64,000 bases of DNA from an uncultured Poribacteria bacterium (GTDB taxonomy: Bacteria > Poribacteria > WGA-4E > WGA-3G). The position numbers and the translations under genes were made by a program. The stretch lies in contig OX638316.1 of the NCBI GenBank assembly GCA_951812525.1, forward strand, positions 558,001 to 622,000. The letters are read 5' to 3'. Shown one piece after another: positions 43,358-52,145 of this stretch; position 1 is the first letter of the stretch; every line of letters starts with the position of its first letter. The notes below the pieces were generated by a model. That model worked only from the letters and a program-made list of their open reading frames with translations. It did not search any database and had not been told where the DNA came from.

Positions 43358-43762
43358 ATGGAAACTATTTATCAGATTTTCATCGGAAGCGAAGCTTCAT
43401 ACGCCAGACCAAGTCGTGTTGATCCACCATCGCTCCCTTACACAGATATGCTCATTGGTGCGGCTGTCTTGATAGGAACCGTCGGATGTGTCCTAATTTT
43501 TAGATTTTTGCACAGGAAGTGGAAAAGTCACCAGATTCCGCACACAACTTCGGCAGTGCTCCCTTCTAAAAAGAAAGGCTTCACACAACACCAGAAACAG
43601 GTGCTTTCACAAAAAATCCAAGAAACCAGAATCAGTAATATTAAGAAAAGTTTCGTAGGCGGAGTTAGTTCCAAGGGTATGATATTTGCTACAATCGGCT
43701 TGATTGTGATAGTTTTACTCTGGCTGCTGCATGCTATATCACACAGATTTGATCCATATTAA
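43358..43762 (+). CDS. small membrane protein of unknown function between larE and glcF
   Basis: The 134-residue protein has two predicted membrane helices (MLIGAAVLIGTVGCVLIFRFL, about 31-51, and MIFATIGLIVIVLLWLLHAI, about 107-126) joined by a strongly basic loop (KKKGFTQHQKQVLSQKIQETR). It is tightly spaced after larE (3 nt) and 24 nt before glcF. I do not recognise a family. It might serve as a membrane anchor or electron-transfer partner of the oxidase next to it. Confidence 0.65.
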   Translation: METIYQIFIGSEASYARPSRVDPPSLPYTDMLIGAAVLIGTVGCVLIFRFLHRKWKSHQIPHTTSAVLPSKKKGFTQHQKQVLSQKIQETRISNIKKSFVGGVSSKGMIFATIGLIVIVLLWLLHAISHRFDPY

Positions 43763-43786
43763 GGTGCCTGCGAAACAGAGTTAACT

Positions 43787-45121
43787 ATGTCCAATCAACA
43801 AACACAACCGCTTATCGGCGTAGATACCTTTAGTTGGAAAAAGTGGGACGCTTGCACGCATTGCGGGCTTTGTCTGCCAACTTGTCCAACCTATCGCGAA
43901 TTAGGTTTAGAAACGGATTCACCAAGAGGTAGACTGTATCTTATGGGGAGTGCCTTCAAAGATGAAGACGCCACCCCACTCAGCGAGGAATGGTCAGAAT
44001 ACATTTATCGGTGCTTGGATTGTCGGGCGTGTGAAACCGCTTGTCCTTCCGGCGTTCATTTCGGAGAACTGCTTGAACAGGCACGCGGTATCTATGAGCA
44101 GAATGCGCCTCGCTCAGCAGCTTACCGATTCTGGACGAACCTTGTTTTCAAGCAAATTCTACCGAATAAAGAACGATTGGACCTGATCTTTGAGTTGATG
44201 TGGCTCTATCAACGTCTCGGCATCCGATGGCTTGTTCAGAAAACGGGTATCCTGAAACTGATGGGACAACTCGGGCAGATGGAATCACTGCTTCCGAAAA
44301 TCCCACCACCACAATTGAAATATACAATACGCGACATTACACCCGCCGAAGGTGAAACCCGTTATCGTGTTGGATTCATTCCCGGATGCGTCATGAACCA
44401 AGTCTTTACAGAGACGAATGTCGCCACGATCCGCGTTTTAGCTAAAAATGGATGTGAAGTTGTCACACCGCGGCAGCAGACCTGTTGCGGGGCATTGCAC
44501 CTTCACAACGGTGTGCGAGATGTCGCTTCGGATCTTGCTAAACAGAATATCGATGCTTTTGAGGACGAGAATTTAGATGCGATTATCATTAATTCTGCGG
44601 GCTGCGGTGCAACGCTTAAGGAATACGAAGCACTCTTAGAAAACGACACAGTTTATGCAGAGAAAGCAGGAAGCTTCAGCCATAAGATGCGCGATATCAG
44701 TGAATTCTTAGCCGAAATTGAGATGATACCGCCGACAGGAAAAATTGAAAAGCGGGTCACCTATGATGAACCGTGCCATCTCCTTCACGGGCAAAGCGTA
44801 CAGTCGCAACCCCGTAAGGTCCTCCAAGCGATACCGGGACTTGAATTGATTGAGTTAACCGAGTCAGAATGGTGCTGTGGCAGTGCAGGCATATATAACA
44901 TCACACAGCCCGAACTCTCACAAGAGATCTTGGAACGCAAAATGGCACACATCGCAGAAACCGACGCAGAGATCGTTGCAACTGGGAATCCAGGGTGCCT
45001 GCTTCAGATTCAACTGGGTATCCAGAAACACAAATTGCCGATGCAAGCGATGCATCCGGTTAATCTTTTAGATTATGCCTACCGCGGCATCGCTCCTGAG
45101 GATTTTTTATCTGAACAGTAG
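43787..45121 (+). CDS. glcF: glycolate/D-lactate oxidase iron-sulfur subunit (GlcF-like)
   Basis: The 444-residue protein has two 4Fe-4S motifs of the CX2CX2CX3CP type (CTHCGLCLPTCP at about 23-34 and CLDCRACETACP at about 76-87) and two CCG domains (TCCGALHLH and EWCCGSAGIYN, with PCHLLHG). Length and order match GlcF, the iron-sulfur subunit of glycolate oxidase, which accepts electrons from the FAD subunit. GlcD and GlcE are not in the window. Position after larE might hint at D- or L-lactate oxidation instead of glycolate. Confidence 0.9.
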   Translation: MSNQQTQPLIGVDTFSWKKWDACTHCGLCLPTCPTYRELGLETDSPRGRLYLMGSAFKDEDATPLSEEWSEYIYRCLDCRACETACPSGVHFGELLEQARGIYEQNAPRSAAYRFWTNLVFKQILPNKERLDLIFELMWLYQRLGIRWLVQKTGILKLMGQLGQMESLLPKIPPPQLKYTIRDITPAEGETRYRVGFIPGCVMNQVFTETNVATIRVLAKNGCEVVTPRQQTCCGALHLHNGVRDVASDLAKQNIDAFEDENLDAIIINSAGCGATLKEYEALLENDTVYAEKAGSFSHKMRDISEFLAEIEMIPPTGKIEKRVTYDEPCHLLHGQSVQSQPRKVLQAIPGLELIELTESEWCCGSAGIYNITQPELSQEILERKMAHIAETDAEIVATGNPGCLLQIQLGIQKHKLPMQAMHPVNLLDYAYRGIAPEDFLSEQ

Positions 45122-45242
45122 TCTGACACGTTCGTTGTGAAACCATACAAGTTAAAAAAGCGTCCTAATGTAACAGAAGTATATCCAGAAAATGCGGAAT
45201 CAACGAATCGTTAGATTCGCAGATTGTAGATAAGTTAAAATA

Positions 45243-45821
45243 ATGTTTTTATCAGACGAAGATATTATTAAATATATAGACAAGGGGAAAATAAAAATCA
45301 CCCCTGCGCCGGATTTGGAAACACAACTCGGCAGCTGCTCCATCGATTTCAGGTTGAGCAATACCTTCCGTGTCTTTGAGCATAGCAAACATCCGTACAT
45401 CGATCTGCGCGCTGAAATTGATACGAGCGACTTGATGCGAAGAGTTGATGTCTCCGATGGCGATGCTTTCACGATACAACCCGGCGAGCTTGTCCTCGCA
45501 GCGACCCAAGAAGAACTTGTATTAGCAAATGATGTCATGGCAAGGCTTGAAGGCAGAAGCAGTTTAGCACGGCTTGGGATTATCGTCCATAGCACCGCTG
45601 GTCTCTTCGACCCGGGCTGGATAGGCACTCCCACACTGGAGTTAGGAAATCTTGGGCGTATGCCGGTGAAATTATACCCCGGTATGCGGATCTGTGCCTT
45701 CACCTTCGCTCAGCTTTCTTCACCAGCACGCGTGCCGTATCAACTTAAACCTGCAAACAAATACGCAGGACAGGAGGGACCAGAGACGAGTCGATTCGAC
45801 AAAGATGTCGAATTCCATTAG
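45243..45821 (+). CDS. dcd: dCTP deaminase, possibly bifunctional dCTP deaminase/dUTPase
   Basis: The 192-residue protein has the dUTPase-like fold: SCSIDFRL, EGRSSLARLG (substrate-binding loop), VHSTAGLFDPGW and PTLELGN with the catalytic Glu. The HSTAG stretch and C-terminal KYAGQEGPETSRF resemble the bifunctional enzyme of Mycobacterium and Methanocaldococcus (dCTP to dUMP directly) more than the E. coli type with HVTAHRIDPGW. So bifunctionality is likely but not proven. The C-terminal region closes over the substrate. It may be the last gene of the def operon or have its own promoter; a CGAATC-GTTA-GATTCG hairpin lies at 45204-45219. Confidence 0.9.
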   Translation: MFLSDEDIIKYIDKGKIKITPAPDLETQLGSCSIDFRLSNTFRVFEHSKHPYIDLRAEIDTSDLMRRVDVSDGDAFTIQPGELVLAATQEELVLANDVMARLEGRSSLARLGIIVHSTAGLFDPGWIGTPTLELGNLGRMPVKLYPGMRICAFTFAQLSSPARVPYQLKPANKYAGQEGPETSRFDKDVEFH

Positions 45822-46062
45822 CACTGAAACCTATTTACGGGTTTGTGATGCTACGTAGTACTCCTCGCCGACCGCGCGCAAAAAACGGGCAATGTTATGC
45901 CTAATAATTTGGCAAAGTCTTATAGTTTTTTTACATAGCGCGTGGATGAAACATTTGTACAGCGGCTGATTCACGTCGGGTACCCGTTGTAACTTATGAT
46001 TCTAAACGAGAATTAGCCTATTTTCCTCAATTTAACGCCGTAACTCTCGCAATTATCACCGA

Positions 46063-46080
46063 TTGGCATAAATTTTGCTT
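46063..46080 (+). promoter_or_regulatory. sigma-54 promoter of glnA
   Basis: TTGGCATAAATTTTGCTT, GG and GC exactly 10 bases apart. Transcription should start near 46090, giving a leader of about 195 nt. Sigma-54 control of glnA is well known in Proteobacteria. Confidence 0.85.
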
Positions 46081-46177
46081 ACCAATTCAATTAAGATACT
46101 CGTCAAGGGTATGAGTTACGCGTTCGATTGACGAATCTAGGACATTTTCTAAATTATCGAAAACGGAGATAAGCGAA

Positions 46178-46248
46178 ACCGAGGCATCATGCCTCAGTTT
46201 TTCTATGCCGTTTCATAAGATTGTAGCCTCGGTCCCGCGGATCGAGGT
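46178..46248 (+). promoter_or_regulatory. glnA leader with terminator and alternative pairing
   Basis: GAGGC-ATCAT-GCCTC (46181-46195) followed by AGTTTTTC looks like a weak intrinsic terminator before glnA. Its 5' arm ACCGAGGC (46178-46185) is also exactly complementary to GCCTCGGT (46226-46233). That segment can in turn pair with ATCGAGG (46241-46247). Two mutually exclusive folds are therefore possible, the layout of an attenuator. No known riboswitch consensus is recognised. Confidence 0.45.
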
Positions 46249-46287
46249 AACTTTGACAGCAAGTTAGCCGAAATAGGAGGATATTGA

Positions 46288-47703
46288 ATGACACCAAGTG
46301 AGGTGATTGCACTTGCAAAAGAAAATAATGTCAAGATAGTTGACCTAAAATTCATGGATCTGCCGGGGATGTGGCAACACTTCTCCATGATGGCTAGTGA
46401 GTTAACCGAAGACCTGTTTGAAGAAGGGGCAGGTTTTGATGGCTCAAGTATCCGTGGTTTTCAGGCAATTAACGAGAGTGATATGTTGCTCTTCCCGGAT
46501 CCTGCGACTGCTCTTATTGACCCGGTCTGCAAGGTGCCAACCCTAAGCATCACGTGTAACATCAAAGATCCAATCACACTGGAAAATTACACGCGCGATG
46601 TCCGGCATATCGCACAAAAAGCAGAAGCGTATCTACAATCCACTGGGATCGCTGATATAAGTTACTGGGGACCAGAAGCAGAATTCTATCTTCTCAACGA
46701 CATCCGCTACGGACAGAACCAACACTCCGGTTTCTATTCCGTCGATTCCGTTGAGGGAAGTTGGAATTCAGGTCGCGAAGAGAACCCAAACCTTGGTTAC
46801 AAACCGCGTTACAAAGAGGGGTATTTCCCAGTACCACCTTCCGATACACTTCAAGACCTCCGTTCCGAGATCTGTCTTAAGTTGATCGAAGCTGGCGTTG
46901 ACGTGGAAGTTCATCACCACGAGGTGGGAACTGCGGGTCAAGGTGAAATCGACATTCGTTATGGTACATTGACTACGACTGGCGATAAGATTGCGTTGTA
47001 TAAGTACATCATCAAGAACATGGCGCGTGAGAATAACTTAGTCGCTACTTTCATGCCGAAACCACTTTTCCAAGATAACGGTTCTGGGATGCACGTGCAC
47101 CAAAGTTTCTGGAAAAATGGCAAAAACATTTTCTATGATCCACAAGGCTACTCGCTCCTCAGCGATGACGCGCTCTATTACATCGGCGGTTTGCTCACGC
47201 ATGCCCGCTCGCTCTGCGCCATCATCGCTCCGACAACTAACTCCTACAAGCGGTTAGTTCCAGGATATGAAGCACCCGTCAATATCGCATACTCACAACG
47301 GAACCGTAGTGCTTGTGTCCGTATCCCGGTTTACTCAAAGAGCGAAAACTCAAAACGGGTTGAATTCCGTACGCCGGATCCCTCTTGTAATCCTTACCTC
47401 GCCTTCAGTGCGCTAATGATGGCAGGGCTTGACGGAATACAGAATCGTATCCATCCGGGCGAACCATTGGACAAAGACCTCTATGACCTCGAGCCGGAAG
47501 AACTCGCGGACATTGAATCCACACCAGTATCCCTCGGAGACGCTCTCGATGCCTTGGAAGAAGACCACGAATATCTCCTCAAGGGCGACGTGTTCACCCA
47601 AGATGTCTTGGACGTCTGGATTGACTACAAACGTGAAAATGAGGTCGATGCTGTAAACATGCGGCCACATCCGTATGAATTCTTCCTCTATCACGACATT
47701 TAA
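46288..47703 (+). CDS. glnA: glutamine synthetase, type I
   Basis: The 471-residue protein is a full-length GSI-beta. It has the N-terminal DLKFMDLPGMWQHFSM, GFDGSSIRGFQ, YWGPEAEFYLL, VEVHHHEVGTAGQGEIDIRY, NGSGMHVHQSFWK, the Glu loop and RIPVYSKSENSKRVEFRTPD. The adenylylation site is present as DKDLYDLEPEE (Tyr399), which implies control by an adenylyltransferase. It joins ammonia to glutamate with ATP and works as a dodecamer. AATAGGAGG precedes the ATG. Followed by two PII genes, the signal proteins that control the adenylyltransferase, and driven by a sigma-54 promoter. Its last 34 nt recur at 48150-48183. Confidence 0.98.
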   Translation: MTPSEVIALAKENNVKIVDLKFMDLPGMWQHFSMMASELTEDLFEEGAGFDGSSIRGFQAINESDMLLFPDPATALIDPVCKVPTLSITCNIKDPITLENYTRDVRHIAQKAEAYLQSTGIADISYWGPEAEFYLLNDIRYGQNQHSGFYSVDSVEGSWNSGREENPNLGYKPRYKEGYFPVPPSDTLQDLRSEICLKLIEAGVDVEVHHHEVGTAGQGEIDIRYGTLTTTGDKIALYKYIIKNMARENNLVATFMPKPLFQDNGSGMHVHQSFWKNGKNIFYDPQGYSLLSDDALYYIGGLLTHARSLCAIIAPTTNSYKRLVPGYEAPVNIAYSQRNRSACVRIPVYSKSENSKRVEFRTPDPSCNPYLAFSALMMAGLDGIQNRIHPGEPLDKDLYDLEPEELADIESTPVSLGDALDALEEDHEYLLKGDVFTQDVLDVWIDYKRENEVDAVNMRPHPYEFFLYHDI

Positions 47704-47730
47704 ACTGCGTGAACGAGGCTATTAAGGAAC

Positions 47731-47816
47731 GCTCTGTAGGGCGGATTCTTGCATCCGCCCTTCGCACCCGTACCTGTAAGTCTTGAGGGCAGAGATTCAA
47801 GCCCTGATTGAAAGAC
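47731..47816. repeat. hairpins between glnA and the first PII gene
   Basis: GGGCGGAT-TCTTGC-ATCCGCCC (about 47739-47760) is a perfect hairpin of the dispersed palindromic type. AGGGC-N10-GCCCT near 47787-47806 is a second one. Both have decayed counterparts before the second PII gene (48205-48275), in keeping with a tandem duplication. Confidence 0.6.
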
Positions 47817-47861
47817 AGATATTGCCATACAACCCTATTCACTTTTAGTAAGGAGGGTCCC

Positions 47862-48140
47862 ATGAAAAAGATTGAATGTATTATCCGTCCCTCCAAATTG
47901 AAGAAGGTAAAAGAGGCACTCAGCAGTGTGGGTGTTCGGAAAATGACAGTCAGTGAAATTCGTGGATTCGAGCGTAGCCGCGAGTATAATGAATTCTACA
48001 TCGCAAGCGGACAGACGATCGATTTTGTTCAGAAGTTAAAAATCGAAACCGTTATTGCGGAAGAAAATGTTGATAAGGTCGTTAAAGCCATTCAACAAGC
48101 AGCTTCCACTACAAACTCGAAAACGACGTCGATATTGTAA
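47862..48140 (+). CDS. degenerate PII-like protein, first copy
   Basis: The 92-residue protein begins MKKIECIIRP like GlnB but has lost defining features. The T-loop reads GFERSREYNEFYIASGQT where PII has [17 protein letters not shown], so the uridylylation Tyr51 is Gln and the Gly residues are gone. After ENVDKVVKAIQQAAS the protein stops with TTNSKTTSIL: the B-loop TGKIGDGK and the C-terminal RIRTGE with the ATP-binding Arg are missing. Several Glu have become Lys (KLKKVKEA). AAGGAGG precedes the ATG, and the frame is intact. It should not sense ATP and 2-oxoglutarate normally; it might form mixed trimers with the intact copy or be on its way to loss. Confidence 0.8.
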   Translation: MKKIECIIRPSKLKKVKEALSSVGVRKMTVSEIRGFERSREYNEFYIASGQTIDFVQKLKIETVIAEENVDKVVKAIQQAASTTNSKTTSIL

Positions 48141-48149
48141 ATAGGCACT

Positions 48150-48708
<559 letters not shown>

Positions 48709-48733
48709 CTTTACTATTCTATTTTCTCCCCCG

Positions 48734-48768
48734 GAGGTGGGTACTCGTACCCGCCTCTTTATTTTTTT
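48734..48768 (+). terminator. rho-independent terminator of the glnA-PII operon
   Basis: GAGGTGGGT (48734-48742) pairs with ACCCGCCTC (48749-48757), followed by TTTATTTTTTT. Confidence 0.85.
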
Positions 48769-50122
48769 AATGGGAATCCAAAAGCGAAGCTACGAGTGTT
48801 TCCATCTTCGGTACCGTTCCGACAGCCGGTAGAGACGACAGTGCTGCCCATGTCTCGTAGCCACCTTCCTGCGTCAATGCTTTGTCCGTACAGATGTAGC
48901 CGATGTATCCATTCGCCAAACTAACAAGAAACAGCGGACTGGCATCGGATGCTGCCTTGATACTCATCCCCGTTTCCACAAAAACTTCTCCCGGCAATGC
49001 TACAATTGCGGCTTTCCCTAAACGGATCACTTGAACCGGGGCAGTCATCTGCTCTGGCAACTTCGCCAAGCGTTGACATTCAAGTGCATAGATATCAACC
49101 AACGCTGTCGGTATCGGCTCGCCGACGACCCAACTAAACGGACCCTTTTCGTAAGTATCATAAGTGCCTTGTGGTACGGACAATATCTCTTCAGCAACCT
49201 TAAGGTCTTGGGCGGTAATCTGTTTGCGTTGGAATGTCAGTGTAGTAAGGTCTCCGCTGAGGTCGAGTGTGTCGTGCATCTCCATGAACTGCATCTCGGT
49301 AATGAAATGTCCTGCGAGAACATTCGCCATCTTCACTGCCTGCTGATGCCCGCGCGCTGTCCATTTCACGCGTCCGCTGAAGTCGGTATTATTAATCTGA
49401 CCCGATGCGGCGTTCCAGAGGAGTGAGACACACGTATCTCCCAGATAGCGACGCATGAGTCGATCAAAGTGCCCGAAATAGTCGGCAGAGAGGGCATTGC
49501 TACTATCCGTGCCGATGTAGTGTAGCGAAAAGTTGGCAACAGCGGAGATAGGCGTACCGTCATCCATTTCGACGAACATCATGGCTAACTCTGGATCGAT
49601 TGTGCCAGTCGGTTCCACGAGATCAGGGTGTTCGATGCCGGGATTAAAACGGACGGTCCCATCCTTCATGTGCCACCGTCGATTGAAGGTAATACGTTCT
49701 TCATCGACACTTGCAAATCCTACCCGCGCAGGTTGGAGTCGCCACACGGCAAGTTCAACCGCATCAGCGATCTTCAGTGGTACCCAATCGGTGTAATCGG
49801 TATCCTCGCCAACCCCAAGTAGGTTTGCCACTGCGATAGAGGTATGGGTATGTGTGGCGTTGATCATAACATGTGCTGGGGGAATACCGCATTTATCAGC
49901 GATACGTGCTTTGGCAACATCTGCTATCTTTTCTGGTATAGCGATGAGGTCGCATGTAACGATTGCGATCCGTTTTGTGCCGTTATCAATGACGAGTGCT
50001 TTGGCAAACAATTCGTCATCAACGTTTTCAGCGTATCGGGGGCGGAATCCGCCCACAATTTCTGCGCCAAGCGGTGGGGTAATATTGGCAGTCGCGCTTG
50101 CAGCTTTGAGTGTGTTGCCCAT
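48767..50122 (-). CDS. neutral/alkaline ceramidase-like family protein
   Basis: The 451-residue protein begins with the typical ITPPLGAEIVGGF segment of the neutral/alkaline non-lysosomal ceramidase family and has NATHTHTS, matching the zinc-binding and active-site region, plus LWNAASGQINN. It is shorter than true ceramidases (about 650 residues) and lacks a signal peptide, so it is probably a cytoplasmic member of the wider family, which is frequent in Poribacteria and Planctomycetes. Amide hydrolysis is expected, but the substrate is not known. AAGGAG precedes the ATG. Convergent with the PII operon. Confidence 0.8.
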   Translation of the reverse strand: MGNTLKAASATANITPPLGAEIVGGFRPRYAENVDDELFAKALVIDNGTKRIAIVTCDLIAIPEKIADVAKARIADKCGIPPAHVMINATHTHTSIAVANLLGVGEDTDYTDWVPLKIADAVELAVWRLQPARVGFASVDEERITFNRRWHMKDGTVRFNPGIEHPDLVEPTGTIDPELAMMFVEMDDGTPISAVANFSLHYIGTDSSNALSADYFGHFDRLMRRYLGDTCVSLLWNAASGQINNTDFSGRVKWTARGHQQAVKMANVLAGHFITEMQFMEMHDTLDLSGDLTTLTFQRKQITAQDLKVAEEILSVPQGTYDTYEKGPFSWVVGEPIPTALVDIYALECQRLAKLPEQMTAPVQVIRLGKAAIVALPGEVFVETGMSIKAASDASPLFLVSLANGYIGYICTDKALTQEGGYETWAALSSLPAVGTVPKMETLVASLLDSH

Positions 50123-50429
50123 CAGTCTGTCTCCTTGGCAATGTGCGATGTTGTGTCCTTCATTCTAATCCGCCTATGTAAATCCATCAAGTGAATTCTA
50201 ATTTAGCGGTCAGCCCTTAGTCTTCAGTGGTCAATAGTATTGCAGTGTTCGGTTAGGAAAAATCGGCCAAGAGAGGCACATTTGCACCTGTAACTTTTGT
50301 CCTCAATTTTCACTTGACATTCCCAATTTTTTATGCTATCATTTTAAATATATTTATCTTTTACGCACGTCGGAAGAAACATCTCCCGCTCTTGCCCAAG
50401 ACAAACCGGCAAGTCCCACTTAAAAAAGT
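50123..50429. other. upstream region of the ABC exporter operon
   Basis: Contains a good sigma-70 promoter (50314-50342). Nothing else is recognised in these 307 nt. Confidence 0.55.
50314..50342 (+). promoter_or_regulatory. sigma-70 promoter of the Gld-type ABC exporter operon
   Basis: TTGACA (50314-50319), 17-nt spacer, TATCAT (50337-50342). The start codon is at 50430 with no clear Shine-Dalgarno. Confidence 0.8.
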
Positions 50430-51368
50430 ATGATCGAAGTTAGAGAACTCACAAAATCCTACGGCACAACGATTGCTGTTGACCATGTCACGTTTGATGC
50501 GCACGCTGGCGAAGTATTAGGTTTCCTCGGTCCCAACGGTGCTGGTAAGACGACAACGATGCGTATCCTCACCTGCTATCTCTCCGCTGATACAGGGAGT
50601 GCTACTGTTGCAGGATACGATGTATTCGAGGAATCCGTTGAAGTCAGGAAACACATCGGTTACCTACCTGAAAGTGCACCGCTTTATGCCGATATGGGCG
50701 TCATTGAATACCTCAACTTCATGACGCAGGTGCGAAATATCCCAAAAAGCCAACGGAAAGAACGGATCCGAGCGGTTATTGACACCTGTGGGCTTGAGGA
50801 TGTTATCCAAAAAGATATTGGTGAACTTTCAAAGGGTTACCGCCAACGCGTCGGCTTAGCACAAAGTCTCATTCACGATCCACCGATCTTGATCTTAGAT
50901 GAACCTACCTCTGGGCTCGACCCGAGTCAAATCATCGAGATTCGTAACTTAATCAAAAACATCGGACAAGAGAAGCTGGTGCTGTTCAGCACACACATCT
51001 TGCCTGAAGTCTCCGCCACTTGTAGCCGAATCTTAATTATCAACAATGGAAAGATTGTGGCAAACGGCACACCGGAGGAACTCTCCAGTCAGGCAAAAGG
51101 CGACGAAATTGTGCATATCACTATTCGAGGTGCGCAAGAAACAATCGAGTCGCAGCTGGACGCTCTGGAATTTGTCTCGCAATGGAATCGTGTAGGAACA
51201 GATAACGGTACAGTTAGCTACCAGATCAACGCTGCTCAGGGCAGCGATGCTGCGGAGGCACTGTTTCGTGTTGTTGTGGAGAACGGGTGGAGCCTCACAG
51301 AACTCCGTCAGGAATCCATTGATTTAGAGGATGTCTTCCTCAATTTGACACACAAGGATCAAGTATAG
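50430..51368 (+). CDS. ABC transporter ATP-binding protein (GldA-like)
   Basis: The 312-residue protein has Walker A GPNGAGKTTT, signature LSKGYRQRVGLAQSL, Walker B ILILDEPTSGLDP and the switch His in LFSTHILPE. The approximately 80-residue C-terminal extension is typical of ABC-2 exporters. It pairs with the permease and the GldG-like protein downstream, the arrangement known from gliding-motility GldAFG and from related exporters of unknown cargo. Gaps between the genes are short, and a promoter lies upstream. Confidence 0.95.
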   Translation: MIEVRELTKSYGTTIAVDHVTFDAHAGEVLGFLGPNGAGKTTTMRILTCYLSADTGSATVAGYDVFEESVEVRKHIGYLPESAPLYADMGVIEYLNFMTQVRNIPKSQRKERIRAVIDTCGLEDVIQKDIGELSKGYRQRVGLAQSLIHDPPILILDEPTSGLDPSQIIEIRNLIKNIGQEKLVLFSTHILPEVSATCSRILIINNGKIVANGTPEELSSQAKGDEIVHITIRGAQETIESQLDALEFVSQWNRVGTDNGTVSYQINAAQGSDAAEALFRVVVENGWSLTELRQESIDLEDVFLNLTHKDQV

Positions 51369-51410
51369 CATTCTCACAATAGGAAGACTGCTTCATAGAA
51401 ATTAAAAATC

Positions 51411-52127
51411 ATGACGAACATTACAGCTATTCTTAAAAAGGAATTTAAAAGTTATTTCAACTCGCCCATCGCGTATATTTTCATTACATTCTTCCTCGGT
51501 ATCTCTGCCTGGCTCTTTTTCCGCGGTTTTTTTCTCGTTAACCAAGCGGAAATGCGCGGGTTTTTTGGGTTAATGCCGTGGATCTTCTTATTTTTTATTC
51601 CCGCCGTCACGATGAAACTCTGGGCTGAAGAAAAGAAGCTGGGCACAATAGAAATTCTTATGACCTTACCGATTCGGGATTACGAGGTCGTCATCGGAAA
51701 ATTCTTGGCGAGTTTCGCGCTGCTTGTTGTAACGGTGCTGCTTTCACTCGTCTTGCCTTTTTCAGTCATGTACCTCGGGAACCCCGATGGCGGCACGCTG
51801 GTTTCAGGTTACATAGGACTTCTCTTGATGGGTGGGGCGTATCTCGCAATCGGACTTTTCGCCTCAACAGTGACGGAAAATCAGATTGTTTCCTTCATTC
51901 TCGGGATCACCGCCTGCTTTGTGTTGCTCATTATTGGTGAAGATATTGTCCTTTTCAATGCCCCGAACTGGCTATTCCCAATTTTCAGCTATTTGGGACT
52001 CGGTGCACATTACAGTAGCATTCTACGAGGCGTGCTTGACTCCCGCGACATCATCTACTACCTGTCGCTCATCGGTTTCTTTCTATATCTAAGCACACTG
52101 TCAGTTGAAAGCCGCAAATGGCGTTAA
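51411..52127 (+). CDS. ABC-2 type permease (GldF-like)
   Basis: The 238-residue protein has six predicted membrane helices. The N-terminal ITAILKKEFKSYFNSPIAYIF and WAEEKKLGTIEILMTLPI are hallmarks of the GldF/ABC-2 permease group. It should form the pore with the ATPase encoded upstream. The stop is followed by AAGGAGG and the TTG start of the next gene, 18 nt later. Confidence 0.93.
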   Translation: MTNITAILKKEFKSYFNSPIAYIFITFFLGISAWLFFRGFFLVNQAEMRGFFGLMPWIFLFFIPAVTMKLWAEEKKLGTIEILMTLPIRDYEVVIGKFLASFALLVVTVLLSLVLPFSVMYLGNPDGGTLVSGYIGLLLMGGAYLAIGLFASTVTENQIVSFILGITACFVLLIIGEDIVLFNAPNWLFPIFSYLGLGAHYSSILRGVLDSRDIIYYLSLIGFFLYLSTLSVESRKWR

Positions 52128-52145
52128 GAAAGGAGGTAAACTGTT

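Larger units (their letters stand above)
45822..46287. other. glnA upstream regulatory region
   Basis: These 466 nt contain no gene. They hold a sigma-54 promoter (46063-46080), a possible activator site GGCA-N6-TGCC at 45888-45901 about 175 bp upstream of it, and a structured leader (46178-46248). No TGCA-N5-TGCA site is seen, so a different activator such as NtrC is likely. Confidence 0.65.

Noticed and set aside
47739-47754. Possible sigma-54 promoter (AGGGCGGATTCTTGCAT) before the first PII gene
   Set aside because: GG and GC are 10 bases apart, but the -24 flank does not match and the sequence is fully explained by a perfect GGGCGGAT/ATCCGCCC hairpin.
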